Positions 1 through 5,727 of a stretch of DNA of 14,076 bases are shown piece by piece. The notes below the pieces were generated by a model. It was not told the origin of the DNA, searched no databases, and saw nothing but the letters and a program-made list of their open reading frames with translations. Both the position numbers and the translations under genes were made by a program. The stretch is from PeH17 sp964414925 (lineage in GTDB: Bacteria; Bacillota; Clostridia; Christensenellales; CAG-138): contig CAYPXV010000033.1 of assembly GCA_964414925.1 (NCBI GenBank), positions 1-14,076 of the forward strand. Direction: 5' to 3'. Each line of letters opens with the position of its first letter. Within the stretch, counting starts at the first letter, position 1.

Positions 1-14
1 AACACCCTCGTCAT
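1..14 (-). CDS. Start of a leftward gene, cut by the window edge
   Basis: On the reverse strand an ATG at 14-12 begins codons reading Met-Thr-Arg-Val before the window ends. A perfect ribosome site GGAGGG (plus-strand 21-26) sits six bases upstream, which is why I believe a gene starts here despite seeing only four codons. A possible but weak reverse promoter is TTGCAA at 86-91 with a TACATT-like -10 seventeen bases on. The gene is divergent from the phage structural operon. Its product cannot be guessed. Confidence 0.55.
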
Positions 15-92
15 GTTTATCCCTCCGCAAATTTTAATCTATCGAACGCAAAATTTAAAGTAAATGTAACACATAATGCTTTAATTTGCAAC

Positions 93-126
93 TAATGCCA
101 AAGCAATACGCATTGCTGTGGCATTA
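93..126. repeat. Long inverted repeat (hairpin)
   Basis: TAATGCCA-A-AGCAAT (93-107) pairs with ATTGCT-G-TGGCATTA (112-126): fourteen pairs with a single A.G mismatch around an ACGC loop. It is followed by ACTGTTTTA, a poor T-tract, so it may be a weak terminator, a protein-binding palindrome, or part of a small RNA ending at the terminator at 175-206. It lies in the 469-base gap between divergent genes. Confidence 0.6.
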
Positions 127-174
127 ACTGTTTTACGAACCCCGCCCAATCGGTGCGTAGCTTTTTTCTATTTG

Positions 175-206
175 ACCGCTGTTTATCTATCGGCGGTTAT
201 TTTTTT
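175..206 (+). terminator. Rho-independent terminator with no gene visible upstream on its strand
   Basis: ACCGCTG (175-181) pairs with CGGCGGT (191-197), one G.U included, with a nine-base loop, followed by TAT and a T run to 206. The T-tract is on the plus-strand side only, so it stops rightward transcription. No rightward gene precedes it in the window. It may end a small RNA or insulate the promoter at 288 from read-through. Confidence 0.6.
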
Positions 207-244
207 ACCCGAATATAGGTTTCAATCACTTATTTTGCGTTTGA

Positions 245-261
245 TTCTCTTATTCAGAGAA
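245..261. promoter_or_regulatory. Inverted repeat, candidate operator upstream of the late promoter
   Basis: TTCTCT (245-250) and AGAGAA (256-261) form a six-base inverted repeat with a five-base spacer. It ends 26 bases before the -35 box. A third half-site TCTCT lies at 277-281, just ahead of the -35. The position suits an activator or repressor of the structural operon, but short AT-rich repeats arise easily by chance. Confidence 0.3.
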
Positions 262-287
262 ATTTATTATTTTTTATCTCTAAATAG

Positions 288-316
288 TTGACTTTGGGTT
301 GAAAACGTAGTATAAT
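288..316 (+). promoter_or_regulatory. Near-consensus promoter of the phage structural operon
   Basis: TTGACT (288-293), a 17-base spacer and TATAAT (311-316) give an almost perfect vegetative (sigma-A) promoter. Transcription should start near 323, leaving about 160 bases of leader before the first gene at 484. No phage-specific sigma or special spacing is needed to read it, so control probably comes from the flanking repeat or from the leader RNA (inference). Confidence 0.8.
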
Positions 317-321
317 AGAAG

Positions 322-426
322 CAGATGGGAAATGCGTTGGCATCGCTTTTCCGTCGGTAGCATAATTATCGAGCTGATGAGACAAGCTTTCCGCAGGGTG
401 CGAACCATCTGTGGAAGCTTTGTTTT
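322..426 (+). promoter_or_regulatory. Structured leader with attenuator-like alternative pairings
   Basis: Three pairings are visible. A hairpin at 328-352 pairs GGAAA with TTTCC and GCG with CGC around a seven-base loop. A second hairpin spans 384-420: AAGC, a bulged T, TTCCGCAG and GGT pair with ACC, CTGTGGAA and GCTT around a GCGA (GNRA) tetraloop, with an AT bulge. It is followed by TGTTTTA and so resembles an intrinsic terminator. The third, CAGATGG (322-328) with CCATCTG (405-411), closes the domain and is incompatible with the terminator stem. This is the geometry of an attenuator or riboswitch-like leader. I recognise no known riboswitch class. The terminator T-tract is imperfect. Confidence 0.45.
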
Positions 427-483
427 ATCTAAGGCGGCAGATTAGTTAATGCAAATTCACACAAAAACGAAAGGAGAAAGAAA

Positions 484-924
484 ATGAGTAAGAGCGGTAA
501 ACTCGGAAAGTTGGTAGAAAAGCTTACAGGCAGCGAGCAGGCGGAGCAAGGCTCAAACGAAGCTGAAGGCACGAATGAAGTCAGCAAAGGAATCGGAGAC
601 GTTGAAAACGCAAGCGAGGACGAATGCATGAGCGAAACCGAAAGGGCGGCGATGATTCTCGGAACGGCAATGCTTGAAAGAGTCGGAGTACCCGAAGGGG
701 TAAGTCCCATAGCGGTGGTAATGACGCTGTTAAAGCGAATGGAGGAAGATTCGGGCAATAAGAAGCGTACATCAAGCGGTACAAAGCTGCCTAAGCCCAT
801 GCGAGGCGGGCTGAGCGAAGTGTCCGATATAGATTACGAGAACATGAGCAGTGCGGATTTTCAAAAGTTAAAGAAACAATTGAAGAAAGCCGGTATGGAC
901 GGACGTAAAGTTCGTCTCGGCTGA
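484..924 (+). CDS. Small charged protein before the capsid gene, candidate scaffold
   Basis: First gene of the rightward structural operon, behind a clear AAAGGAG ribosome site and 26 bases upstream of the major capsid gene. The 146-residue product has an acidic, Glu-rich N-terminal third, a short hydrophobic helical stretch around residues 58-85, a Ser/Lys linker and a strongly basic C-terminal end (about residues 125-146, ending KVRLG). An acidic, probably helical body with a basic C-terminal tail just before the capsid gene is typical of tailed-phage scaffolding proteins, whose basic tail binds capsid subunits. The role is therefore inferred from position and charge pattern. I see no diagnostic motif and the protein is short for a scaffold. 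It could also be a capsid-assembly chaperone or a minor head protein. Confidence 0.5.
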   Translation: MSKSGKLGKLVEKLTGSEQAEQGSNEAEGTNEVSKGIGDVENASEDECMSETERAAMILGTAMLERVGVPEGVSPIAVVMTLLKRMEEDSGNKKRTSSGTKLPKPMRGGLSEVSDIDYENMSSADFQKLKKQLKKAGMDGRKVRLG

Positions 925-950
925 TTTAAGAAAAAAAGAAAGGAAAGAAT

Positions 951-2159
951 ATGGCAAATTCAATAATAAACACGACAATCAATGCGGCAACGAACGCAAA
1001 ATTTCCCTCGAAGTATTATGACAGGCAGCTTCTGGAAAGCGCAAAGACACGATTTGTGCATGCGGAGTTCGGACAGAAGCGACCCATTCCCCGCAACAAC
1101 GGAAAGTACGTAAATTTCCGTCGTTGGAATTTATTCGACCCCAATGCGGCGATGCAGGGACTTTCCGAAGGTGTAACACCCAACGGACAGACACTTTCAC
1201 AAAGTGAAGTGGAAGCGGAGGTAAAGCAGTACGGAGCATACGTTGAAGTAAGCGACCTACTCGACCTTACCGCCTATGATGCGGTTATAAACGATTCGGC
1301 GGAGCTGTTGGGAGAACAGTTGGGCACGGTAGTTGAATGGGTAACAAGGGATGCGATATGTGCAGGAACCAACGTTCAGTATGCGGGGGGCAAGACCTCA
1401 CGATCTTTGCTCGGTTCAAGCGACAAACTGACCACAGAAGAAATCCGAAAAGCGGTACGAACACTGAAGAAGAACAAAGCACGTCAGTTCAGTGAGGACG
1501 GCAGAAGACCCCATTACATCTGCATATGTTCGCCCGAAGCGACATACGACCTTCAGAGTGATGAGATGTGGAAGAACGTATCGACCTACAGCAATGCGGA
1601 GGCTGTATACAGCGGTGAAATCGGAATGCTTTACGGAGTTGTTTTCGTTGAAAGTACCGAAGCGAAGGTATTTCATCAGAAGGTTTATAACTTTGTAAAA
1701 AGCACAACCACATCCTCCACAAAGTTTGTGCTTGCGAATGAGCCGACCGAGGAAGAAATCGAATACTTATCGACACCCGGCAACAAGATTATGATAGGCG
1801 ATGACGAATACACGCTTTCGTCAAGCAACCCGTTTGAAAAGGGAAGCAACACCGTAACTATTACGAAATCGGTTTCTCTTACCGCAAATGCGGTGGTATG
1901 GAGTAACGATGCGGCATCAAGGGACAACAGCGGAAAAGCTATGGACGTACATTGCACGCTTGTATTCGGTAAAGATGCTTACGGCGTTATCGATGTAGAC
2001 GGAAAGGGAGCCGTTCAGCTTATAGTAAAGCCTCACGGAAGCTCCGGCACAGCCGACCCGCTTGACCAAAGGGCGACCATAGGTGCAAAGGTTACGGCAT
2101 ATACGGCGGCGATATTGAACGAGCTTTGGCTTGTAAGAATAGAGCATACCGCATCATAA
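951..2159 (+). CDS. Major capsid protein, N4-gp56 family
   Basis: Builds the phage head shell. The 402-residue protein matches the N4-gp56-type major capsid family in its overall plan: an N-terminal NTTINAA region, the GLSEGVTPNG motif (about 70-79), a helix with conserved acidic residues near 113-135, the YGVVFVES strand (228-235), and a highly typical C-terminus with KDAYGVIDVDG (341-351), KPHGSSGTADPLDQRATIG (360-378) and ELWLVRIEH (391-399). A Thr/Ser- and Glu-rich segment at about 246-328 separates two parts that I recall as closer together in relatives, so it may be a surface insertion. The AAAGGAAAG ribosome site precedes the ATG. The family is usual in short-tailed (podovirus-like) phages and prophages, which agrees with the adaptor and propeller genes downstream. 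A strong hairpin follows the stop. Confidence 0.9.
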   Translation: MANSIINTTINAATNAKFPSKYYDRQLLESAKTRFVHAEFGQKRPIPRNNGKYVNFRRWNLFDPNAAMQGLSEGVTPNGQTLSQSEVEAEVKQYGAYVEVSDLLDLTAYDAVINDSAELLGEQLGTVVEWVTRDAICAGTNVQYAGGKTSRSLLGSSDKLTTEEIRKAVRTLKKNKARQFSEDGRRPHYICICSPEATYDLQSDEMWKNVSTYSNAEAVYSGEIGMLYGVVFVESTEAKVFHQKVYNFVKSTTTSSTKFVLANEPTEEEIEYLSTPGNKIMIGDDEYTLSSSNPFEKGSNTVTITKSVSLTANAVVWSNDAASRDNSGKAMDVHCTLVFGKDAYGVIDVDGKGAVQLIVKPHGSSGTADPLDQRATIGAKVTAYTAAILNELWLVRIEHTAS

Positions 2160-2165
2160 GCTACG

Positions 2166-2201
2166 GGGTACGGGAGTGATGTCCATATCACTTCCGTACT
2201 C
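2166..2201 (+). repeat. Strong intercistronic hairpin after the capsid gene
   Basis: GTACGGGAGTGAT (2168-2180) pairs with ATCACTTCCGTAC (2187-2199): thirteen pairs including one G.U, extendable by two more at the base, with a six-base GTCCAT loop. It starts seven bases after the capsid stop and ends just before the ribosome site of the next gene. There is no T-tract, so it is not a classical terminator. A 3'-end stabiliser or processing site for capsid mRNA is the likely role (inference). Confidence 0.7.
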
Positions 2202-2214
2202 GGAAAGGAGAAGC

Positions 2215-3096
2215 ATGGCATATAAACTTTATCGAAACAGAAAGGGGCTAAGAGATGCTGTTGAGTCGAGGCAGTCGCAGGCGATAAAGGGAGCTGCGAC
2301 AAAGGCTACGGGAAGTATTGCACCGACATATCCGAAAAGCGAAGGATTGTCTTCGGATGCAGGTACCGGTTCAAACACCGATAATGATGATTTTACTCAA
2401 CAATACAACAGCATAATTTCGACCCTTGCAAATTATTCGGGAGGGTCAAACCTGCCGGGGCTGAACGACATATATGCTCAGCTTGAAGCACTTCTGCGCC
2501 CTGCCTTGGAAAACGCAATTGCGGACAGGCAGCAGTACGGCGAAAGTGCAATGGCGGCACTTGATGCGGACGCATATTCGAGGGGAATGGGTGCATCCAC
2601 ATACTTATCGGGCATGAAGATGCGTGAATACGATTCGATAGCACGGGATATTGCAAGGCTTGAATCGGACTACAACGCAGAGCTTGCACAATATGTTTAC
2701 GACGCCACTATGGAGTTTAACAGAATACAGGCTGAGTTGTATCAGATACAACTTCAACACAGGTATGCTATGGAGGAAATAGCATATCGCAACAGGCTTA
2801 GCGGAAGCGGAAGCGGCGACACGGATGAGGGCGTACCTTCTGCGGAATATGAGGAATATTTCAATTATCTTTCATCGCTTGACGAAAGCGACCGTAATTC
2901 ATTTTTAAATTCGGAGTCGGGGTTTTGGAAAAAGCTCAGAGAAGGTGCCGAGTCATCGCTGACACCTGCCGAATACGAACGCTTAATAAATGAGCTTTTT
3001 AACATAAACACCGATGTAGGAAAGGGCAGAGGCTCGGGCGGTTCTATCGGCGGAGGCAGAGGAAAGCAGAACGTTCTTCCCAGCATATACAACTGA
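2215..3096 (+). CDS. Helical phage virion protein of unknown role
   Basis: A 293-residue protein. I place the start at 2215 (MAYKLYRN) because AAAGGAG lies directly upstream, whereas an upstream ATG at 2176 falls inside the hairpin stem. The N-terminus is basic, followed by a Ser/Gly/Thr/Asp-rich linker (31-60). A long alpha-helical, probably coiled-coil region runs from about 82 to 195 and contains SRGMGASTYLSGM (122-134). Then come a short Gly/Ser/Asp linker, an acidic Tyr-rich helical part (209-265) and a Gly/Arg-rich tail (270-285). There is no membrane helix or catalytic motif. Its place between capsid and endolysin, and its helical low-complexity build, suggest an internal or ejected virion protein or minor head protein. 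I cannot assign a family. Confidence 0.65.
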   Translation: MAYKLYRNRKGLRDAVESRQSQAIKGAATKATGSIAPTYPKSEGLSSDAGTGSNTDNDDFTQQYNSIISTLANYSGGSNLPGLNDIYAQLEALLRPALENAIADRQQYGESAMAALDADAYSRGMGASTYLSGMKMREYDSIARDIARLESDYNAELAQYVYDATMEFNRIQAELYQIQLQHRYAMEEIAYRNRLSGSGSGDTDEGVPSAEYEEYFNYLSSLDESDRNSFLNSESGFWKKLREGAESSLTPAEYERLINELFNINTDVGKGRGSGGSIGGGRGKQNVLPSIYN

Positions 3097-3140
3097 TAAG
3101 AGAGAGGAAAAAGAAACTAAGAAGAAAGAGGTATGAGAAG

Positions 3141-3893
3141 ATGAAAAATGCAATTGATTTTATTCGCTTTGCACTTTCACATTGCAAGCGAGAAAGCATA
3201 CCCGAGGGTGCGCAGCTACCGATAGATATAGAGGAATGCGGCAGTGAACCATGGGAATACTTATTCGGGACAACAGGCAATATAGTAACGAAGGAGCTGC
3301 TGGAGCAGAGATTTAAGTATTACTACAGCAAGAAGGGCTGGACGAAAGAAAGCTACGACAATGCGACATCGAGCTGGGCTTTAGGTAAAGTCAGATCCTG
3401 CGACTGTCAGGGTTTACTGGATGTGTATTTGGGAACGGACATAAATGCAAATTACTGCTACATATCATGGTGCAGCGACAAGGGTGAATTAAGCGAGGTT
3501 GACCGAAGCTACCAAATCGGCGAAGCGGTATTTTACAAAAATCCCGATGGGCGTATGAGTCATGTAGGCTGGGTATGCGGATTTCTGGACGGAGAACCGC
3601 TGATTGTGGAAGCAAGAGGTATTCGTTTCGGAGTAGTCGTAACCAAATTCGGCGATCGACCCTGGACGCACAGAGGATTAGTTACCAAGAGGCTCATTTA
3701 CGACGAAAGCTGCTACGACGAACAAGTCGTGCTTTCGATTGAAAAGCCGATGATACAGGGCGATGCGATAAAGAACTTACAGAGAGCATTAAATGCCCTT
3801 GGGTACTACTGCGGCGGCGTTGACGGCAAATGCGGCAAGCTTACAATGCTCGGCGTCAGGGAGTTTGTGGAAGCACACTTAAAGGCTGTTTAA
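3141..3893 (+). CDS. Phage endolysin: NlpC/P60-like peptidase with C-terminal peptidoglycan-binding domain
   Basis: Likely cuts peptide bonds in cell-wall peptidoglycan to release phage at the end of infection. The 250-residue protein has an N-terminal papain-like cysteine peptidase region. Cys89 in CDCQGL is the probable nucleophile (cf. DCSGL in the NlpC/P60 family), His141 in SHVGWVCG the catalytic His, and a polar residue near Glu157 (IVEARG) the likely third residue. From about 204 to 250 there is a compact peptidoglycan-binding repeat with LQRALNALGYYCGGVDG and a CGK..T..GVREF continuation, as in PG_binding_1 modules. There is no signal peptide, so a holin or another route would be needed, and no holin is obvious here. 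The start follows an AGAGG ribosome site. The stop codon shares three bases with that of the opposite-strand exporter. Cleavage specificity cannot be read from sequence. Confidence 0.8.
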   Translation: MKNAIDFIRFALSHCKRESIPEGAQLPIDIEECGSEPWEYLFGTTGNIVTKELLEQRFKYYYSKKGWTKESYDNATSSWALGKVRSCDCQGLLDVYLGTDINANYCYISWCSDKGELSEVDRSYQIGEAVFYKNPDGRMSHVGWVCGFLDGEPLIVEARGIRFGVVVTKFGDRPWTHRGLVTKRLIYDESCYDEQVVLSIEKPMIQGDAIKNLQRALNALGYYCGGVDGKCGKLTMLGVREFVEAHLKAV

Positions 3894-4852
3894 CTTTTTT
3901 TGGTATTCAAGGCAAGTATGCTCATAAGTGCTGCCAAAAGAACGAAAATGACACCGCAGCCTTTAATCAAACCCATTACTTCTCCGAACACGAGCATACT
4001 TGTCAGGGAAGCGAAAGCGGGCTCAAGGGTATTAAGTGCCGAAGCGGCGCAAGCACCTATAAGCTTCATACCCTTGAGCATCAATTGCAGGGCTATTACA
4101 TAGCCGAGCAGAGCTTCGAGTATGAGAATCAGCCACATAAACCAATCCGACGGAAGAGTGAACCTTCCCATCAAAATTCCTGCCAGAGAACATATTATGC
4201 AGGCGGTCAGGGTGATGAAGGTATTTGAAACGGCGGTATCGGCGGAGGCATAGGAGGCATTTTTGCCTGCAATAAAATAGGCGGCATATGTCATTCCGGA
4301 AATCAAAGCAAGCAAGATTCCGACAGGCTGAATTTCGCCGTTAAACCCACCGAAGGACAAAAGCGCTATGCCTGCGATAGCCGTAAACAGGGAAATACAT
4401 TTAACGGGAGTAGGTTTTTCCTTAAAGAACAGCATTGAAAATATGAGAACGAATACCGGGTATGTAAAATGGAGTACGATAGCCATGCCTGCCGGGATGA
4501 AATTATAGGCAAACGAAATAAGCATACAGGTAAGGGCAAGCGATGCACCGCCCATGACGCACATACTACTGATTTGACGCATCGGTATGCGAAGCGACTT
4601 TTGGGTAAGCAAGCAGGTAAAAAACGATATTATGCCCGCAATACCCATACTGATACCGACAACGCTTTCGTTTTTCATTGCTCTTGCGGTATCGGCAGCC
4701 ATAATTTCCAAGGCATTTTCGCCGAAGACATTGGCGACAAAGTCCGCCGGCAAGCCGCCGTTAAGTGCCGCATTGGACAAGATAGGAGTTATACCGTAAC
4801 ATACGGAAGCCAGAACTACACAAAGGATGCCTATAACAGTATTTCTTTTCAT
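3890..4852 (-). CDS. EamA/DMT-family metabolite exporter embedded in the phage module
   Basis: A 320-residue inner-membrane protein of the drug/metabolite transporter superfamily, with about ten hydrophobic helices arranged as two EamA repeats. The first repeat ends with HFTYPVFVLIFS and FFKEKPT (128-148), the second with LNTLEPAFASL and FGE (273-291), both hallmark positions of the family. Residues about 27-62 form an unusually long, acidic loop between helices 1 and 2. Members export amino acids, nucleosides or other small metabolites; the substrate is unknown here. I start it at 4852 (MKRNTV) because GAGGG lies seven bases upstream; upstream ATGs at 4858, 4870 and 4918 are weaker. It points against the surrounding phage genes, has its own promoter (4890-4918), and its stop overlaps the endolysin stop. 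It looks like a cargo (moron) gene, though a host function is possible. Confidence 0.85.
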   Translation of the reverse strand: MKRNTVIGILCVVLASVCYGITPILSNAALNGGLPADFVANVFGENALEIMAADTARAMKNESVVGISMGIAGIISFFTCLLTQKSLRIPMRQISSMCVMGGASLALTCMLISFAYNFIPAGMAIVLHFTYPVFVLIFSMLFFKEKPTPVKCISLFTAIAGIALLSFGGFNGEIQPVGILLALISGMTYAAYFIAGKNASYASADTAVSNTFITLTACIICSLAGILMGRFTLPSDWFMWLILILEALLGYVIALQLMLKGMKLIGACAASALNTLEPAFASLTSMLVFGEVMGLIKGCGVIFVLLAALMSILALNTKKS

Positions 4853-4889
4853 TACCATACCCTCAAACATTAATATCGGAAACGGAGTT

Positions 4890-4918
4890 ATTTTACTACA
4901 AAAATCAATCAAATACAA
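4890..4918 (-). promoter_or_regulatory. Reverse promoter of the embedded exporter gene
   Basis: On the reverse strand TTGTAT (4918-4913), a 17-base spacer and TAAAAT (4895-4890) form a good vegetative promoter about 38 bases upstream of the exporter start. It lies in the short divergent gap before the small gene at 4945. No equally good rightward promoter is visible in this gap, so the rightward genes beyond it probably depend on transcription coming through the exporter in antisense. Confidence 0.6.
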
Positions 4919-4944
4919 GTAATCGACAGAAAAAGGAGCAAAAT

Positions 4945-5154
4945 ATGGAAAAAGAAACGATCATACTGAACCACACGGAAAACGACTGTCCGTGGGAGGG
5001 ATGCATTAATTCGGTCAACTACAGGATAGAGCGAGGAGTGGCGGTTGAAGTGCCCGCCATGCTTGCGGAAATTATAAGGCGAAGTGAAGCGGAGCGAATC
5101 GCAAATAAAAATCGCTACAACGCATTTACTTCGGCAAACGGCAAAAGACTTTAA
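4945..5154 (+). CDS. Small phage protein of unknown function
   Basis: A 69-residue protein with an excellent AAGGAG ribosome site six bases before the ATG. It has two cysteines (CPWEGC, residues 15-20), then a short strand-rich core (NYRIERGVAVEVPAMLAEII, residues 25-44) and a basic C-terminal tail. The core resembles small hypothetical proteins often found between capsid and head-tail connector genes of phages, in which a short beta segment is followed by a valine-proline turn and a helix. That comparison is from memory and not a confirmed family. It probably shares the transcript of the adaptor gene, which begins 25 bases after its stop. Confidence 0.65.
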   Translation: MEKETIILNHTENDCPWEGCINSVNYRIERGVAVEVPAMLAEIIRRSEAERIANKNRYNAFTSANGKRL

Positions 5155-5179
5155 ATTTAAAGAAAGGACAAGGGAAAAT

Positions 5180-5719
5180 ATGACTTTGAATGAGATCGTT
5201 CTTTCCGCACTCACGCAACTCGGAAGAAGTGCGGATACTGCAAATATAAACGAATGTATAGTTCGTTTTTCGGTTTACGCAAATCAAGCGCAGCATGAGC
5301 TTGCGGATGCCATAGGTTTTTACAGGACGGATATTGTCGCTGCCATCGACGGCACAGTGAAGCTTTCTTCCTTACCCCGAACATGTGTAAAAGTAATACA
5401 GGTTATGCAGCGCGGCAACAGCGTTCGCTTTAAGAGTGGGGATACAAACGACCAACTTCTGCTGCCGTACATAGGTTCGGCACTTATCACTTACCGCTGT
5501 TATCCCAAGCAGCTTGTCCGAAGTAACGACGAATGTGAGCTTGATGAAACCGTTCACGGACTTATAGTGACATATGTTGTTGGACGTGAACGCTTAACCG
5601 GCGATGTTACGACCCAGAAAAGCGGAAACATCTATCTGTCCATGTACGAAAATGCCAAGGCTAAGCTGCGCAGGCTGCACGGTGAACCCGATAACTACCA
5701 AATAATAAACAAGTATTGA
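5180..5719 (+). CDS. Head-tail adaptor (phage adaptor/tail-tubular-A-like) protein
   Basis: A 179-residue protein. I use the ATG at 5180 (MTLNEIVLSALTQLG) because AAAGGACAAGGG lies just upstream; an in-frame ATG at 5084 would overlap the previous gene and lacks such a site. The N-terminal half is helical (EIVLSALTQLG; a second helix near 28-45 with NQAQHELADAI). A beta-rich middle follows (about 50-110), then a helical C-terminus (YLSMYENAKAKLRRL, about 153-167). This helical-beta-helical plan, its size and its place before the propeller protein match head-tail adaptor proteins of podovirus-like phages, which dock under the portal ring. The assignment rests on architecture and synteny rather than an invariant motif. 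Confidence 0.6.
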   Translation: MTLNEIVLSALTQLGRSADTANINECIVRFSVYANQAQHELADAIGFYRTDIVAAIDGTVKLSSLPRTCVKVIQVMQRGNSVRFKSGDTNDQLLLPYIGSALITYRCYPKQLVRSNDECELDETVHGLIVTYVVGRERLTGDVTTQKSGNIYLSMYENAKAKLRRLHGEPDNYQIINKY

Positions 5720-5727
5720 GGTAAACT

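Noticed and set aside
374..411. CTGATGA ... CGAA followed by a stem, resembling a hammerhead ribozyme core
   Set aside because: CTGATGA at 374 and GAA at 402 are present and 405-411 can pair with 322-328. However, no stem II forms between them, stem I has no partner, and the base at the would-be cleavage site (329) is G, which is not cleaved.
394..414. CAGGGTGCGAACC resembling a T-box antiterminator
   Set aside because: Only part of the T-box signature matches. There is no specifier stem I, and the downstream genes are phage genes rather than tRNA-synthetase or amino-acid genes.
429..800. Leftward 123-codon open frame opposite the first phage gene
   Set aside because: Its composition (many Ser, Leu and Pro) is what the antisense of a Glu/Lys/Ser-rich gene produces, no ribosome site precedes it, and the rightward gene has a clear start.
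3830..4228. Rightward 132-codon open frame antisense to the exporter
   Set aside because: It overlaps the endolysin end and the exporter, which have clear family motifs. The translated product is His/Cys/Gln-rich, as expected of antisense of a membrane-protein gene.
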